Assembly (NCBI GenBank): GCA_009787785.1
Contig: WQSR01000017.1
Location: 1 to 44,421, forward strand
Direction of reading: 5' to 3'
Length of the DNA: 44,421 nucleotides
Source: Defluviitaleaceae bacterium
Lineage (GTDB): Bacteria; Bacillota; Clostridia; Lachnospirales; WQUN01
Under the pieces are notes generated by a model. The model searched no databases and had not been told where the DNA came from. It saw only the letters and a list, made by a program, of their open reading frames with translations. Made by a program: the position numbers and the translations under genes. Positions 32,253 to 40,188 of the stretch are shown piece by piece. Position 1 is the stretch's first letter. The number at the start of each line of letters is the position of its first letter.

Positions 32253-33475
32253 TGCTCCTGCCCCTGTATACCAAAGAAATCGCCGGCTTCGCCGTCCCGG
32301 GTACGCTGTCTGCGCCACACATCGGCGCGGCTGGCCCCGGCAATGAGTACGGTGTCGCTGTTTTCAAGAAAAAGGAAATCCCGCGTGTCCTGAAGGGCAA
32401 TATATTCCCACAGACGCTCTCCTGTTACGGTTATGGCCGTAAAATTACGGTCTTTCCCCACAATAACCCCGCCATGCCCCATGGAAAGGGAAGTCACGCG
32501 CCGCCCGGCTTCAAAGGTGCCGATTTGCGTTCCGCCGGGGTCGAAAATCTTTACCGTGCCCATAGGCTCGGCCACTGCGGCATTCAGGAAGGCCGCCCCC
32601 AACGCCACGGCAAAGCGGCCGCTTTCGTCAAAGGCCACGTCCACCAAGTGGTTGTACAAAGGAATCGTAGCGGTGGTGGAAATCCTGTCGTTGGCGTCCC
32701 GGGTGTATACGATGATTTGGGTATCGGTAATGGCCACCAGGCGGTTGTTGCTGGTCTTACGCATATGAAAGAGCATCTGGTCTTCCAGCGAAACCTCGGC
32801 AAAGATACCATGCGTACCCCAGCCGTCACCACGATAAGTATATCTGAATTGTATCTTCGAATGCAAGCGACCCCGTACATCCAACAATCCCAAGGCAATA
32901 ACACGCCCGTCGTCAGACATTTCCGACATAAGGGGGATGACGCCGGGGTGGTCGGCCTCGCGCATCACAATCCGAAACATGGGGCGGTACACGCTCTGCC
33001 GGTGGAAGGCTTGTACCGCGTAGCCGTCGTCCATTTGCAAAATCACGGAAAGAAACCCGTTGCGGTTTACCGAAAAGGTGTGCACCGGGTAATCAAAGCT
33101 TTCGCTAAAGGCCAGACCATTGGCATCGAACACGGACACCACCCGCCCCCGGTCGCCTTCGGAGACGGCAATATACCCCCCCTGCCCCCACAATATGGGC
33201 CGCCGCAAGGTCATGGTCGTATACCAGCGGCTCTCACCGAACTGGGACACATACCGCACCCCGTCACGGGTGGCTATAAAAAAAAACGGGCTCTCATGCC
33301 CATGGAAAACCGCGCCGGCATCCACGGTATAGGAAACGCCCCGCCCGGTATTGACCCAGCGCAAATCCCCGCCCCGCCCAAAGAAATCGGTGACATTAAA
33401 GGCAATGTGCAACACCCCCGCCGCAATAATCAGCACCAGGGCCACAAGGACTTTCGCCGTGGTAGAAAATTTCAT
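32249..33475 (-). CDS. DUF5711 beta-propeller-like membrane-anchored protein
   Basis: A 408-aa protein with an N-terminal membrane anchor (residues about 6-27) and an extracytoplasmic domain of repeated four-strand blades (ILWGQGGYIAVSEGDRGRVV, GFLSVILQMDDGYAV, RLVAITDTQIIVYT, SMGHGGVIVGKDRNF, DFLFLENSDTVLIAG). This fits DUF5711, a Clostridia family of unknown role. ATG 33475 has GGAGGG 11-12 nt upstream, rather long; GTG at 33487 overlaps the preceding stop but would leave no spacing. It is in the middle of a tightly coupled operon. Confidence 0.85.
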   Translation of the reverse strand: MKFSTTAKVLVALVLIIAAGVLHIAFNVTDFFGRGGDLRWVNTGRGVSYTVDAGAVFHGHESPFFFIATRDGVRYVSQFGESRWYTTMTLRRPILWGQGGYIAVSEGDRGRVVSVFDANGLAFSESFDYPVHTFSVNRNGFLSVILQMDDGYAVQAFHRQSVYRPMFRIVMREADHPGVIPLMSEMSDDGRVIALGLLDVRGRLHSKIQFRYTYRGDGWGTHGIFAEVSLEDQMLFHMRKTSNNRLVAITDTQIIVYTRDANDRISTTATIPLYNHLVDVAFDESGRFAVALGAAFLNAAVAEPMGTVKIFDPGGTQIGTFEAGRRVTSLSMGHGGVIVGKDRNFTAITVTGERLWEYIALQDTRDFLFLENSDTVLIAGASRADVWRRQRTRDGEAGDFFGIQGQEQ

Positions 33476-33483
33476 CGGCCCGC

Positions 33484-33876
33484 TCACCCTCCTGCCCTGT
33501 GGGCAATCACCTGTATGGTTTCAATGGCGGTAAGTTCCTGGGCGATAACGCTCTGGTTGGTTACAAGGCAGAGCATATTGTTCATGTTTGTACCCAGAAA
33601 TTCCCCCTCGATGGCGGCTTGCTGGCGGGTAATAATGCGGATAATGGTGCCGCGCTTGAAGGTCGTGCCATCGAATTGCAGGTTTTCTATGGGGAAAAGA
33701 CGGCTGCACCGCTTGCGCACTTCCTCCAGGCGGGCGGGGTCAAAATTAATGTAGCGGGTGCGGGCAATCAGGGAACGCAACATCCAGCCCATCAAGCGTA
33801 TGACGATGACAATTACCACCGCCCAAAACACGGCGTTGATTAAATCATCCACGGTCAAAGGAATCATATCCAGCAT
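33484..33876 (-). CDS. Small membrane-anchored protein of unknown function
   Basis: A 130-aa protein with one membrane segment (residues about 13-30), then a cytosolic part: ARTRYINFDPARLEEVRKRCSRLFP and a beta-rich end with TTFKRGTIIRIIT and EFLGTNMNNMLCLVT. GAGGGG 8 nt upstream supports ATG 33876. It lies 30 nt after the ABC exporter stop and precedes DUF5711 with overlap or near-overlap. I do not recognise the family. Confidence 0.75.
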   Translation of the reverse strand: MLDMIPLTVDDLINAVFWAVVIVIVIRLMGWMLRSLIARTRYINFDPARLEEVRKRCSRLFPIENLQFDGTTFKRGTIIRIITRQQAAIEGEFLGTNMNNMLCLVTNQSVIAQELTAIETIQVIAHRAGG

Positions 33877-33906
33877 GGCATATCCCCTCAAATAAGAATG
33901 CGTGCT

Positions 33907-35634
33907 TTATGCGTATAAATTGATTTCGGTCATATGTGCGTACAGGCCACCCCGTTGCAGAAGCTCGTCGTGGGTGCCCATGTCTTCTATGCGGCCCTCG
34001 TTAAGCACGATGATTTTGTCCGCTTTTTTTATCGTGGAAAGGCGGTGGGCGATAATCACCGTGGTGCGGTTGCGCATCACCTCGTCCATGGCGTCGCGGA
34101 TTTGCTTTTCCGTTTCCACGTCCACGGCGGCGGTGGCTTCGTCCAGAATAAGAACGGGACGGTTGCGCAACACAGCGCGGGCAATGCTTACCCGTTGCTT
34201 CTGCCCGCCGGAGAGGCGCATCCCCCGCTCGCCCACTATTGTAGCATAGCCTTCTTTTAGCTGACAAATAAAGTCATCCGCCCGGGCTACCTTGGAGGCT
34301 TCGATAATTTCCCCTTCGGTGGCTCCCGGCGCGCCGTAGCCGATGTTCGCCGCCAGCGTGTCATTGAAAAGGAAGACATCCTGTATCACATTGCTCATAT
34401 GGTGGCGCAGACTTTTCAAGGAAACATCGCGCAAATCATGGCCGTCCAAGGTTATCGCCCCTTCGATGGGGTCATAAAAACGGTTGAGCAAATTGATAAA
34501 AGTAGTCTTGCCCACCCCGGTGGGGCCCACCAGAGCCACCCGCTCGCCGGGCTTGATGTCCACGGTTACGTTTTTTAAAACCTCCTGCCCGTCGATGTAA
34601 TGGAAGCTTACGTTTTTAAAGGAAATATTTCCCTTCACATTCGCCAGCTCGTGGGGGTTTTCCTTTTCCTGCACGTCAATGGGCGCGTCCAGTATTTGAA
34701 AGACCCGCTCCGCCCCGGCGATGGCGTTTTGCAAGTCCTCATTGGTTCGGGCCAGGGCCGTCACCGGGCCGAAGAACATCCCAAGGTATAACAAAAAGGC
34801 CACGATGTCCTCCACAGGCAACCGCCCATGAAAGGCCATGTAGCCGCCGTACGCGATAACCACCACCGTGCCCACGCTGGAGAGATACTGCACCGAGCCG
34901 CTGTACATCGCGCTCAAGCGCAACGAGCGTATAATCGCGTTGGCGTGACCCTGGGCCGATGTATCAATTTTCTCCAGCTCCCGCTCGTGCTGGTTGAATA
35001 CCTGAATCTCCTTCATGCCGGAGATATTATCTTGCAAATGGGCGTTCAATTCCCCCAAAATCTGCCGCGCCACACGGAAAATGGGCAACACCTTCTTAGC
35101 AAATATAAAGGAAAGCACCACCAAAACCGGCATGGTAATCAGGCTGAACAACGCGAGCTCCGCGTTCATGACAAACAAAATCGTAGAAATACCCAAGAGC
35201 ATGGACACATTTACAATGATATCCGGCACGGCATGGGCAATCAACAGCTCCACATCGTTGGTATCGTTCACGATGCGGGTCATAATCTGCCCGGTCTGCT
35301 TGTCGTGATAAAATTTCATGGAAAGCTCTTGAAGCCGGTCATATATCCGGGTACGCAGCTCCGCCACAAATTTCCACGCCGCATAATGGGAATAATAGGA
35401 GCGCACATAAGAAAAGGCCGCCTGGGCCAAATACACCCCCGCCAAAAGCAACCCCAGCCGCAAGGCATACTCCACCAAAGCCGGGTCACGCTCCACCGCG
35501 TACCCCGTCAGCCGCCGCACCACCTGGGGCGCGTACAAGCTGGCCGAAATCGACCCCACAATGCCCACCAGCGTAATAATCAAATATACCCAATACTTGC
35601 GGGCGGCCTTGACCAAATTAACGAGAAGCTTCAT
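33907..35634 (-). CDS. ABC exporter, fused permease and ATPase
   Basis: A 575-aa type-I half-exporter that should work as a dimer. Six membrane segments fill residues 15-300, with the intracellular coupling loops (KQTGQIMTRIVNDTNDVE; NISGMKEIQVFNQHERE). The ATPase has Walker A GPTGVGKT, signature LSGGQKQR, Walker B ILILDEATAAVD and H-loop IIAHRLST. The substrate cannot be told: multidrug, lipid or peptide. ATG 35634 has AAAGGGTG upstream. It is the first gene of the minus-strand operon to 29326, which otherwise codes membrane and surface proteins. Confidence 0.93.
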   Translation of the reverse strand: MKLLVNLVKAARKYWVYLIITLVGIVGSISASLYAPQVVRRLTGYAVERDPALVEYALRLGLLLAGVYLAQAAFSYVRSYYSHYAAWKFVAELRTRIYDRLQELSMKFYHDKQTGQIMTRIVNDTNDVELLIAHAVPDIIVNVSMLLGISTILFVMNAELALFSLITMPVLVVLSFIFAKKVLPIFRVARQILGELNAHLQDNISGMKEIQVFNQHERELEKIDTSAQGHANAIIRSLRLSAMYSGSVQYLSSVGTVVVIAYGGYMAFHGRLPVEDIVAFLLYLGMFFGPVTALARTNEDLQNAIAGAERVFQILDAPIDVQEKENPHELANVKGNISFKNVSFHYIDGQEVLKNVTVDIKPGERVALVGPTGVGKTTFINLLNRFYDPIEGAITLDGHDLRDVSLKSLRHHMSNVIQDVFLFNDTLAANIGYGAPGATEGEIIEASKVARADDFICQLKEGYATIVGERGMRLSGGQKQRVSIARAVLRNRPVLILDEATAAVDVETEKQIRDAMDEVMRNRTTVIIAHRLSTIKKADKIIVLNEGRIEDMGTHDELLQRGGLYAHMTEINLYA

Positions 35635-35793
35635 ATGTAACACCCTTTGCCAGAAGAAGTCATACTGCGTGGATTATACCCCTACCGGTGCAGAATATGC
35701 AACATCCACCCATCGAAGCACGCAACCAAAATATTGCCCATGGCTTTACCTTGTTGATTGTGATATCTTTAAAGTCGTTAGGCGGTGATATAA

Positions 35794-35886
35794 ATGATTC
35801 AACAAATGAAACATGACGTAACAGCAAATGTTTTGCTCCATTCAGAAGCGGCGACGGCTGTTTGGAGCGATTTCACAAGTCGCTAA
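35794..35886 (+). CDS. Candidate 30-residue leader peptide ahead of the MFS exporter
   Basis: ATG 35794 with a GGTG 8 nt upstream opens a frame beginning MIQQMKHDVTANVLL and ending WSDFTSR. It ends 68 nt before the exporter ATG. The end of the frame can form a small stem (AGCGA/TCGCT), and a second stem covers the exporter's ribosome binding site. The layout resembles leader ORFs of inducible resistance genes. The sequence itself matches no leader I know. Confidence 0.45.
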   Translation: MIQQMKHDVTANVLLHSEAATAVWSDFTSR

Positions 35887-35915
35887 GTTAGACTGGCAAT
35901 AGTCGTTGTCTGCTT

Positions 35916-35947
35916 CTTTTATTGCGAAAAATACACAATAAAAGGAG
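35916..35947 (+). promoter_or_regulatory. Hairpin overlapping the MFS exporter ribosome binding site
   Basis: CTTTTATTG (35916-35924) pairs perfectly with CAATAAAAG (35936-35944) around an 11-base loop. The second strand includes the first bases of AAAAGGAG (35940-35947), so the site would be partly masked. Confidence 0.6.
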
Positions 35948-35954
35948 ATTGACA

Positions 35955-37271
35955 ATGCGTTCCATAAAAATTTACATTGCAGAAATGCGTAATTTCTTAA
36001 CCCTTTGGCTTGGGCAGTCTGTGTCCTCATTAGGCACGACTATGACAGGATTTGTCATATCAATATGGGCTTTTGAACGAACTGGAAGCGCACTCGTGCT
36101 TTCTGTTTCTGCGCTACTTGTTATGTTGCCCCGAATGCTAATGGGTGTTTTTATAAGCCCTTTTGTAGACCGAAACAACAAAAAACGCATTATGATTTAT
36201 GCCGACATAGGCACAGGCGTATGCACGTTTGTACTGTTCTTACTTTTGCGCTTTGATGCGCTAGAAATATGGCATATTTTTGGTATTAACCTCATCACAA
36301 GCATTTTGGGGAGTTTTCAAACCCTTGCAAATAATGTCGCTGTGAGCGCAATTATCCCCAAAAAGCATTATGTTAGGGCGGCTGGCTTGCAATCGTTTTC
36401 AAGCGGCATGGTGGAAGTTATCGCACCTGCTATGGCTGCTGTACTATTTAGATTTATTGGCATCGTGGGCGTTATAGCCGTTGATTTAATAACAATGGCT
36501 TTTGCTTGTCTGTCGCTTGTGTTTTTTGTAAAAATCCCTTCATTGCATTTAGAGAACAAGCGTAATAAACCAAAATTTAACGCTCGGAATTATCTAAACG
36601 ATTTGGGTAACGGATTTAAGGTAGTTAAAGCTTCGGCACTTTTATACAGGCTGATGCTGTTCATGGCTGTACTTAATTTCATTACGAGCATGGCCGCTTA
36701 TGGCTTGCTTGCACCTATGGTTTTAGCGAGGTCAGGCAATAATGAAGTTGCTTTGGCTGTTGTTAGTTCGGCTGTAGGTTTAGGTGGCGTGGCAGGGGCA
36801 TTGGTGATACTTGCTGTACCCACACGCACAAAAAGAGTGCGCATGATTTTTTTATGCTATTTCATATCTGTTATAATCGGAGATATGCTGTTCTCATTGG
36901 GGAATAATCTTGCATTCTGGGCTGTCACTGCATTTCTTGGTGCGGCTTTTGTCCCTACAATTACTGCAAACGCAACATACCTTTGGCGTACAATTATACC
37001 GATTGAACTACAAGGGCGGGCATTTGCCGTAAGGTATGCGATACAATCCGCAGCTATCCCTTTGGGCGTTTTTGTTGGTGGGTTTTTAGCCGATTTTGTC
37101 TTTGAGCCGTTTATGAAGCAACCACCGCTTTTGTTAGGTCGTGTCTTCGGCGTTGGGAATGGTGCGGGCATGGCGTTGATGTTCTTCATCTCTGGCTTCA
37201 TATGTGCGGTGATGAGTATTGTGTTCATATTTAATCGTTCAATGCAAAACGCTGAAACAACGGCAGAATAA
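35955..37271 (+). CDS. MFS efflux transporter (MefA-like)
   Basis: A 438-aa membrane protein with about twelve hydrophobic segments. LTLWLGQSVSSLGTTMTGF, FERTGSALVLSVSALL and SPFVDRNNKKRIMIYAD resemble MFS exporters of the macrolide-efflux type (the DRxxKK loop after segment 2-3). The likely role is proton-driven drug export. AAAAGGAG 7 nt upstream supports ATG 35955. It is AT-rich compared with the operon to its left, carries a possible leader ORF, and is followed by the 20-bp direct repeat shared with 18099, all consistent with acquisition by transfer. Confidence 0.88.
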   Translation: MRSIKIYIAEMRNFLTLWLGQSVSSLGTTMTGFVISIWAFERTGSALVLSVSALLVMLPRMLMGVFISPFVDRNNKKRIMIYADIGTGVCTFVLFLLLRFDALEIWHIFGINLITSILGSFQTLANNVAVSAIIPKKHYVRAAGLQSFSSGMVEVIAPAMAAVLFRFIGIVGVIAVDLITMAFACLSLVFFVKIPSLHLENKRNKPKFNARNYLNDLGNGFKVVKASALLYRLMLFMAVLNFITSMAAYGLLAPMVLARSGNNEVALAVVSSAVGLGGVAGALVILAVPTRTKRVRMIFLCYFISVIIGDMLFSLGNNLAFWAVTAFLGAAFVPTITANATYLWRTIIPIELQGRAFAVRYAIQSAAIPLGVFVGGFLADFVFEPFMKQPPLLLGRVFGVGNGAGMALMFFISGFICAVMSIVFIFNRSMQNAETTAE

Positions 37272-37278
37272 ACACAGC

Positions 37279-37298
37279 ATAGCCGAATAAAACGGGAA
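37279..37298 (+). repeat. Direct repeat copy 2 (partner at 18099)
   Basis: Identical to 18099-18118 over 20 bases, with weaker similarity continuing for about ten more (GGCC.CC). It lies 8 nt after the MFS stop codon. Confidence 0.7.
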
Positions 37299-37353
37299 CG
37301 GGCCGCCACAGCGCACCTGTTGCACAATGAAATTGTCACACGAAAGACACGAA

Positions 37354-37390
37354 AAAGCCCAACAAAGGGGTTTATTCTCTTGTTGGGCTG
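37354..37390 (-). terminator. Intrinsic terminator of a small minus-strand transcript
   Basis: A perfect 10-bp stem (AGCCCAACAA with TTGTTGGGCT) is followed by TTTTTC on the minus strand. On the plus strand there is no T run, so it points away from the MFS gene and closes the small unit whose promoter is at 37469-37497. Confidence 0.75.
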
Positions 37391-37397
37391 ATAATAC

Positions 37398-37415
37398 TTA
37401 ATCGTTTTTCTTCAT
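37398..37415 (-). CDS. Mini-ORF (MKKND) in a short leader-like transcript
   Basis: ATG AAG AAA AAC GAT TAA on the minus strand, preceded by GAGAGGAC (37431-37424). A second start, ATG CCA TGA (37420-37412), overlaps it. The unit has its own promoter and terminator and no larger gene. It looks like an attenuator leader left without its gene. Confidence 0.4.
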   Translation of the reverse strand: MKKND

Positions 37416-37468
37416 GGCATATCGTCCTCTCTTTATGATTATTTTAGATGACGTTTCTGCCTGTAATT

Positions 37469-37497
37469 ATTATAGCATACTTTAACGCTGTTTTCAA
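37469..37497 (-). promoter_or_regulatory. Near-consensus promoter of the small minus-strand unit
   Basis: On the minus strand TTGAAA (37497-37492), exactly 17 bases, TATAAT (37474-37469). Confidence 0.75.
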
Positions 37498-37523
37498 TAT
37501 TGAGATTGAATTTTGTTTGGGAA

Positions 37524-37567
37524 AATCCAAAAAACCATCAGCGACATTGCTAATGGCTTTTTGGATT
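37524..37567 (-). terminator. Bidirectional terminator-like hairpin
   Basis: AATCCAAAAA and TTTTTGGATT enclose an inner stem (CCATCAGC with GCTAATGG, one mismatch) and a 6-base loop. A-run and T-run flank the G/C part on both strands. It lies about 100 nt after the stop of the membrane protein gene at 37666. Confidence 0.65.
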
Positions 37568-37665
37568 GGACGGAGTTAAATGGTTATGTTAATGCCGCTA
37601 CTTTGTGGTAGGCAAGGGGCGTTTATAATCTTTCAAGTGTGGAATCAAAATTAAACAGCTAAACC

Positions 37666-38046
37666 TTATCTTTTGCGTTGAATAATAATTCTTGTTGCAA
37701 CTTCCCAAATGATGCCCAAAGTTATGATTATTAAGAAAGAGAGTGTCCATATTATCCACCAGTTACTTGTAGCACCACCCCCCGGGTCTACACCGTATGC
37801 GTTGAATAACGTCCCCAACGCAAATCCGCCAATATAGCCCGCTGAAGTGCATAACATTATTTTTCTTGCATCAAATAAAGCGGCAATTCCTGTGGTGACA
37901 ATGGCTACAATAAACATAAACACTGGCCAATCCCTATTAAGATGAATTGCCCAAACTGCATATCTGCAAAACACAAAGCATATGAGTAAAAATATTTTTG
38001 TGCCGATAATCCAAAAAATTCTGGTTTGCGTACTTTTGTTTTTCAC
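37666..38046 (-). CDS. Small four-helix membrane protein, unknown function
   Basis: A 126-aa protein with four hydrophobic segments (IFWIIGTKIFLLICFVF; VFMFIVAIVTTGIAAL; SAGYIGGFALGTLF; WWIIWTLSFLIIITLGII) and short loops. It is AT-rich. GTG at 38046 is chosen because AAGGAG lies 6 nt upstream; an upstream GTG at 38085 lacks one. I do not recognise the family; gene order gives no hint except that it is next to the MFS insert. Confidence 0.7.
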   Translation of the reverse strand: MKNKSTQTRIFWIIGTKIFLLICFVFCRYAVWAIHLNRDWPVFMFIVAIVTTGIAALFDARKIMLCTSAGYIGGFALGTLFNAYGVDPGGGATSNWWIIWTLSFLIIITLGIIWEVATRIIIQRKR

Positions 38047-38202
38047 ATATGTCTCCTTATAATTGTGCAAGTTTACAACAATCACACTTAACTATGACAG
38101 GGATAAAAACTTTGTGGATTTTTAAGTACTCAGTATTCGTTGTAAACCTTTGCTCACCCCCTTGGGGTTTATTGTTATTTCTATATTGTACCAAAAAATT
38201 AT

Positions 38203-38240
38203 ACAAACCCCGAGCATTCGGGTGAATGCTCGGGGTTTGT
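38203..38240 (-). terminator. Intrinsic terminator of the FliD-like gene
   Basis: A perfect 17-bp stem (ACAAACCCCGAGCATTC with its complement) around GGGT, followed on the minus strand by AT-rich sequence including TTTTTT. It lies 20 nt after the stop of the FliD-like gene. The stretch 38047-38202 shows no gene. Confidence 0.85.
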
Positions 38241-38260
38241 CTTCAGGCTGATTTGCTATA

Positions 38261-39466
38261 TTACAATGTCGCCATACTGAGTTGCATCTCGAAATTGACG
38301 GGGTCATTGTTCAGCACTTCCCCCAGCCGTGACATTTGGCCGGTGAAGCCGAAGCCATCGGTGAGTTGCTCCTGTGCGGTGCCGTTTTCCACAGAGGCGG
38401 CGAGCTCGCCGTCGTCCACTTGTAAGCGACCGTCATCGCCGCGGGTCACGCCGACGCTTTCCAGGGCGGGTTCGTTGTCGTAGTAGATATTATCCAGCCT
38501 GCGGCGGAGTGCCTCCGCACCGCTGTCCTGGTCGGAATATTCCACAGCGGCCTGGCGCATCACGTTGAAATGTGCCACCAGTTCGCCAATGGCGTCGGTG
38601 ATGCCTTCCACGTCACGCTCGGTAGCGGCGGTGATTTCCTCGGGCCCGGGGCGTTGCAAGGTGGCGCGGATGCCTTCGGTCAGGTCCACGGTATTGGTGG
38701 GGGCGGCGCGTTCCTCGCCGTTGACGGTATATAGGGCGTCCTGGGCTTCGCGGGTAATATTGCCCACGCCCACAGCTTCCACGGCGTTGCCCTCATCGGG
38801 CGCGTCCGCTATGGTGAAGGCGTTGCGCTCGCCGGAATTGACCGCCGTAAGTACCAAAGAGGACTGGCCCCCCTCGTCGGATTGCACATGGGCCCGGACA
38901 CCCGAGGTGGGCTGGTCGTTGATGGCGTTGGCCACGCGCTGTTGCACGCTACGGTTGGACGCCGTTTCCGAGATATTGACCGAAAAATTGAAGGCGCGGC
39001 CGTTGCGCTCTATGGAGAAATTGTTCCTTCCGGGGCTCGCGCCGTTTCGTTCGCCGGCAGGCATGGACGGCCCGTTATTTTGCTGGGTGGAGGCAAGCTG
39101 GTGCACCCGGACATAGGCTTCGTAGCCGTTGCCGTTCCCATTGCCGTTTTCGTAGCCGTTGGCATAGCCGTTGCCGTTTTCATAACCGTTGGCCACCACC
39201 GTCATGGCGTCCCCATGGGAAGAGGTACCAATCATGGTGTCGAAAAGGTTCTGCGTGTTGGACAATGCCGCCGCCGCCGCACTGCGCATGGCTTCGCCGA
39301 AGCCTCGCACCGCCGCGATGAAGGCGCGGTTGGCCTCCTGCTGCGCCGAGGGGGGCTGTGTCCTGCCCTCGATAACCAAATGGGGATGGGAACCGCCTAT
39401 GGGCTGGGTATTGTTCAAAGGCGCGGCGGGGGGAATAACGGGCTGACGGATTGCATTCGCGTTCAT
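38261..39466 (-). CDS. FliD-like (flagellar hook-associated protein 2-like) protein, orphan
   Basis: A 401-aa protein without signal peptide. The N-terminal 90 residues are Pro/Gln/Ala-rich, then comes an Asn-Gly-Tyr repeat tract (about 94-118), then a region matching the middle of FliD: FNFSVNISETASNRSVQQRV, SSLVLTAVNSGERNAFTIAD, DALYTVNGEERAAPTNTVD, and TDAIGELVAHFNVMRQAA. Full FliD is usually longer and has an N-terminal coiled part resembling flagellin; here both ends look different. No other flagellar structural gene is nearby. GAGGTG 8 nt upstream supports ATG 39466. Confidence 0.7.
   Translation of the reverse strand: MNANAIRQPVIPPAAPLNNTQPIGGSHPHLVIEGRTQPPSAQQEANRAFIAAVRGFGEAMRSAAAAALSNTQNLFDTMIGTSSHGDAMTVVANGYENGNGYANGYENGNGNGNGYEAYVRVHQLASTQQNNGPSMPAGERNGASPGRNNFSIERNGRAFNFSVNISETASNRSVQQRVANAINDQPTSGVRAHVQSDEGGQSSLVLTAVNSGERNAFTIADAPDEGNAVEAVGVGNITREAQDALYTVNGEERAAPTNTVDLTEGIRATLQRPGPEEITAATERDVEGITDAIGELVAHFNVMRQAAVEYSDQDSGAEALRRRLDNIYYDNEPALESVGVTRGDDGRLQVDDGELAASVENGTAQEQLTDGFGFTGQMSRLGEVLNNDPVNFEMQLSMATL
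39118..39195 (-). repeat. Short tandem repeat coding for Asn-Gly-Tyr-Glu-rich tract
   Basis: Units related to GCCGTT and CGTAGCCGTT recur on the plus strand; on the coding strand they give NGYENGNGYANGYE followed by NGNGNGNGYE. Slippage would change the tract length without breaking the frame when units are multiples of three. Confidence 0.7.
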
Positions 39467-39511
39467 TTTCAACACCTCACTGACATAATTCCCACAATCT
39501 CTATTCCACTC

Positions 39512-39540
39512 CATATAGCATAATATGCAAAATTTGTCAA
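39512..39540 (-). promoter_or_regulatory. Promoter of the FliD-like gene
   Basis: On the minus strand TTGACA (39540-39535), exactly 17 bases, TATATG (39517-39512), about 45 nt before the start codon. It looks sigma-A-like rather than a flagellar sigma-D type. Confidence 0.65.
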
Positions 39541-39610
39541 ACGCACCCCTCGGTAGTCACGTTAAAGTTGAATTTACCATGGCATTGCTGTTTGCGTGTC
39601 TTTTGTGTCT

Positions 39611-39798
39611 CCGTGGAAAGGGGCGGGTGAATGGCCCGCGCGTTCAAACGAAATAGGCAATGGACGGCACCCATGCGGCAAGTGGTTGCGTTGGTCTTCT
39701 TTCAGAAGCCTCAACGCCAACCACATAAGCCGCCCGGGCACCGCTCATTACCTATTTCGCTTAGACGCGCTTACCCATTCACCCGCCCCTTCCCACGG
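39611..39798. repeat. Long palindromic element, family II, copy D
   Basis: A 188-bp imperfect palindrome: the ends read CCGTGG(A/G)AAGGGGCGGGTG then AATGG on both strands, followed by further matching arms (CGAAATAGG). The core GCGGCAAGT...GCGTTGGTCTTCT...GAAGCCTCAACGCC...CACATAAGCCGCC is shared with the element at 44184. Confidence 0.8.
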
Positions 39799-39824
39799 AA
39801 CAAGAAATACGCAATCAACGTGAC

Positions 39825-39889
39825 AAGTAATTTTACTTAACGTGAACAGCCGCCATTTATGCGGTGGGGTAGTGCAAGTAAAATTACTT
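39825..39889. repeat. Small inverted repeat
   Basis: AAGTAATTTTACTT (39825-39838) and its exact complement AAGTAAAATTACTT (39876-39889) enclose a CCGC/GCGG hairpin. Each arm is itself nearly palindromic. It lies between two family II elements. Confidence 0.65.
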
Positions 39890-39911
39890 ACCACATACCT
39901 ACGAGTAAGGA

Positions 39912-40159
39912 GCGTGGTGGGGTGAATGGGTACGAATAAGTTCGCGCACTGAATGTGTGAGCGGCAAGCGCGTCTCACTCAATCGCGCAGATTAGTGGCG
40001 AAGGCGAGGGCTAGTGCCACCGTTGGGCTTCGGAGAAGACCGACACAGGCACTGCCCAAGACAAGCCAATCATCGTGCGATGAGTGCCAGCGCGGGTCGC
40101 TCACACATTCAGTGCGCGAATATGTCCATACCCACTCACCCCGCTTCACCCCACCACGC
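39912..40159. repeat. Long palindromic element, family II, copy E
   Basis: A 248-bp imperfect palindrome: GCGTGGTGGGGTGAA at both ends, and TTCGCGCACTGAATGTGTGA then GCG in both arms. One arm has a 9-base extra copy of GGGGTGA-like sequence. The core (GTTGGGCTTCGGAGAAGACC) resembles the inverted core of copies D and F. With its neighbours it fills the 720-bp gene-free stretch 39467-40188. Confidence 0.8.
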
Positions 40160-40188
40160 GCTTTATTATTCCACGGTGGTAAATAAAA

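Noticed and set aside
37510..37612. Frame ending in GFLDWTELNGYVNAATLW before a stop at 37610-37612
   Set aside because: The peptide looks protein-like, but the frame starts after a stop with only a TTG and no ribosome binding site, and most of it is the terminator hairpin; at best a gene remnant.
38122..38307. Small minus-strand frame of 61 codons
   Set aside because: It is antisense to nothing but runs through the perfect terminator hairpin of the FliD-like gene and lacks a ribosome binding site.
39748..39978. Open frames through 39600-40300
   Set aside because: They read through palindromic elements, have no ribosome binding site and are composed of repeat-derived sequence.
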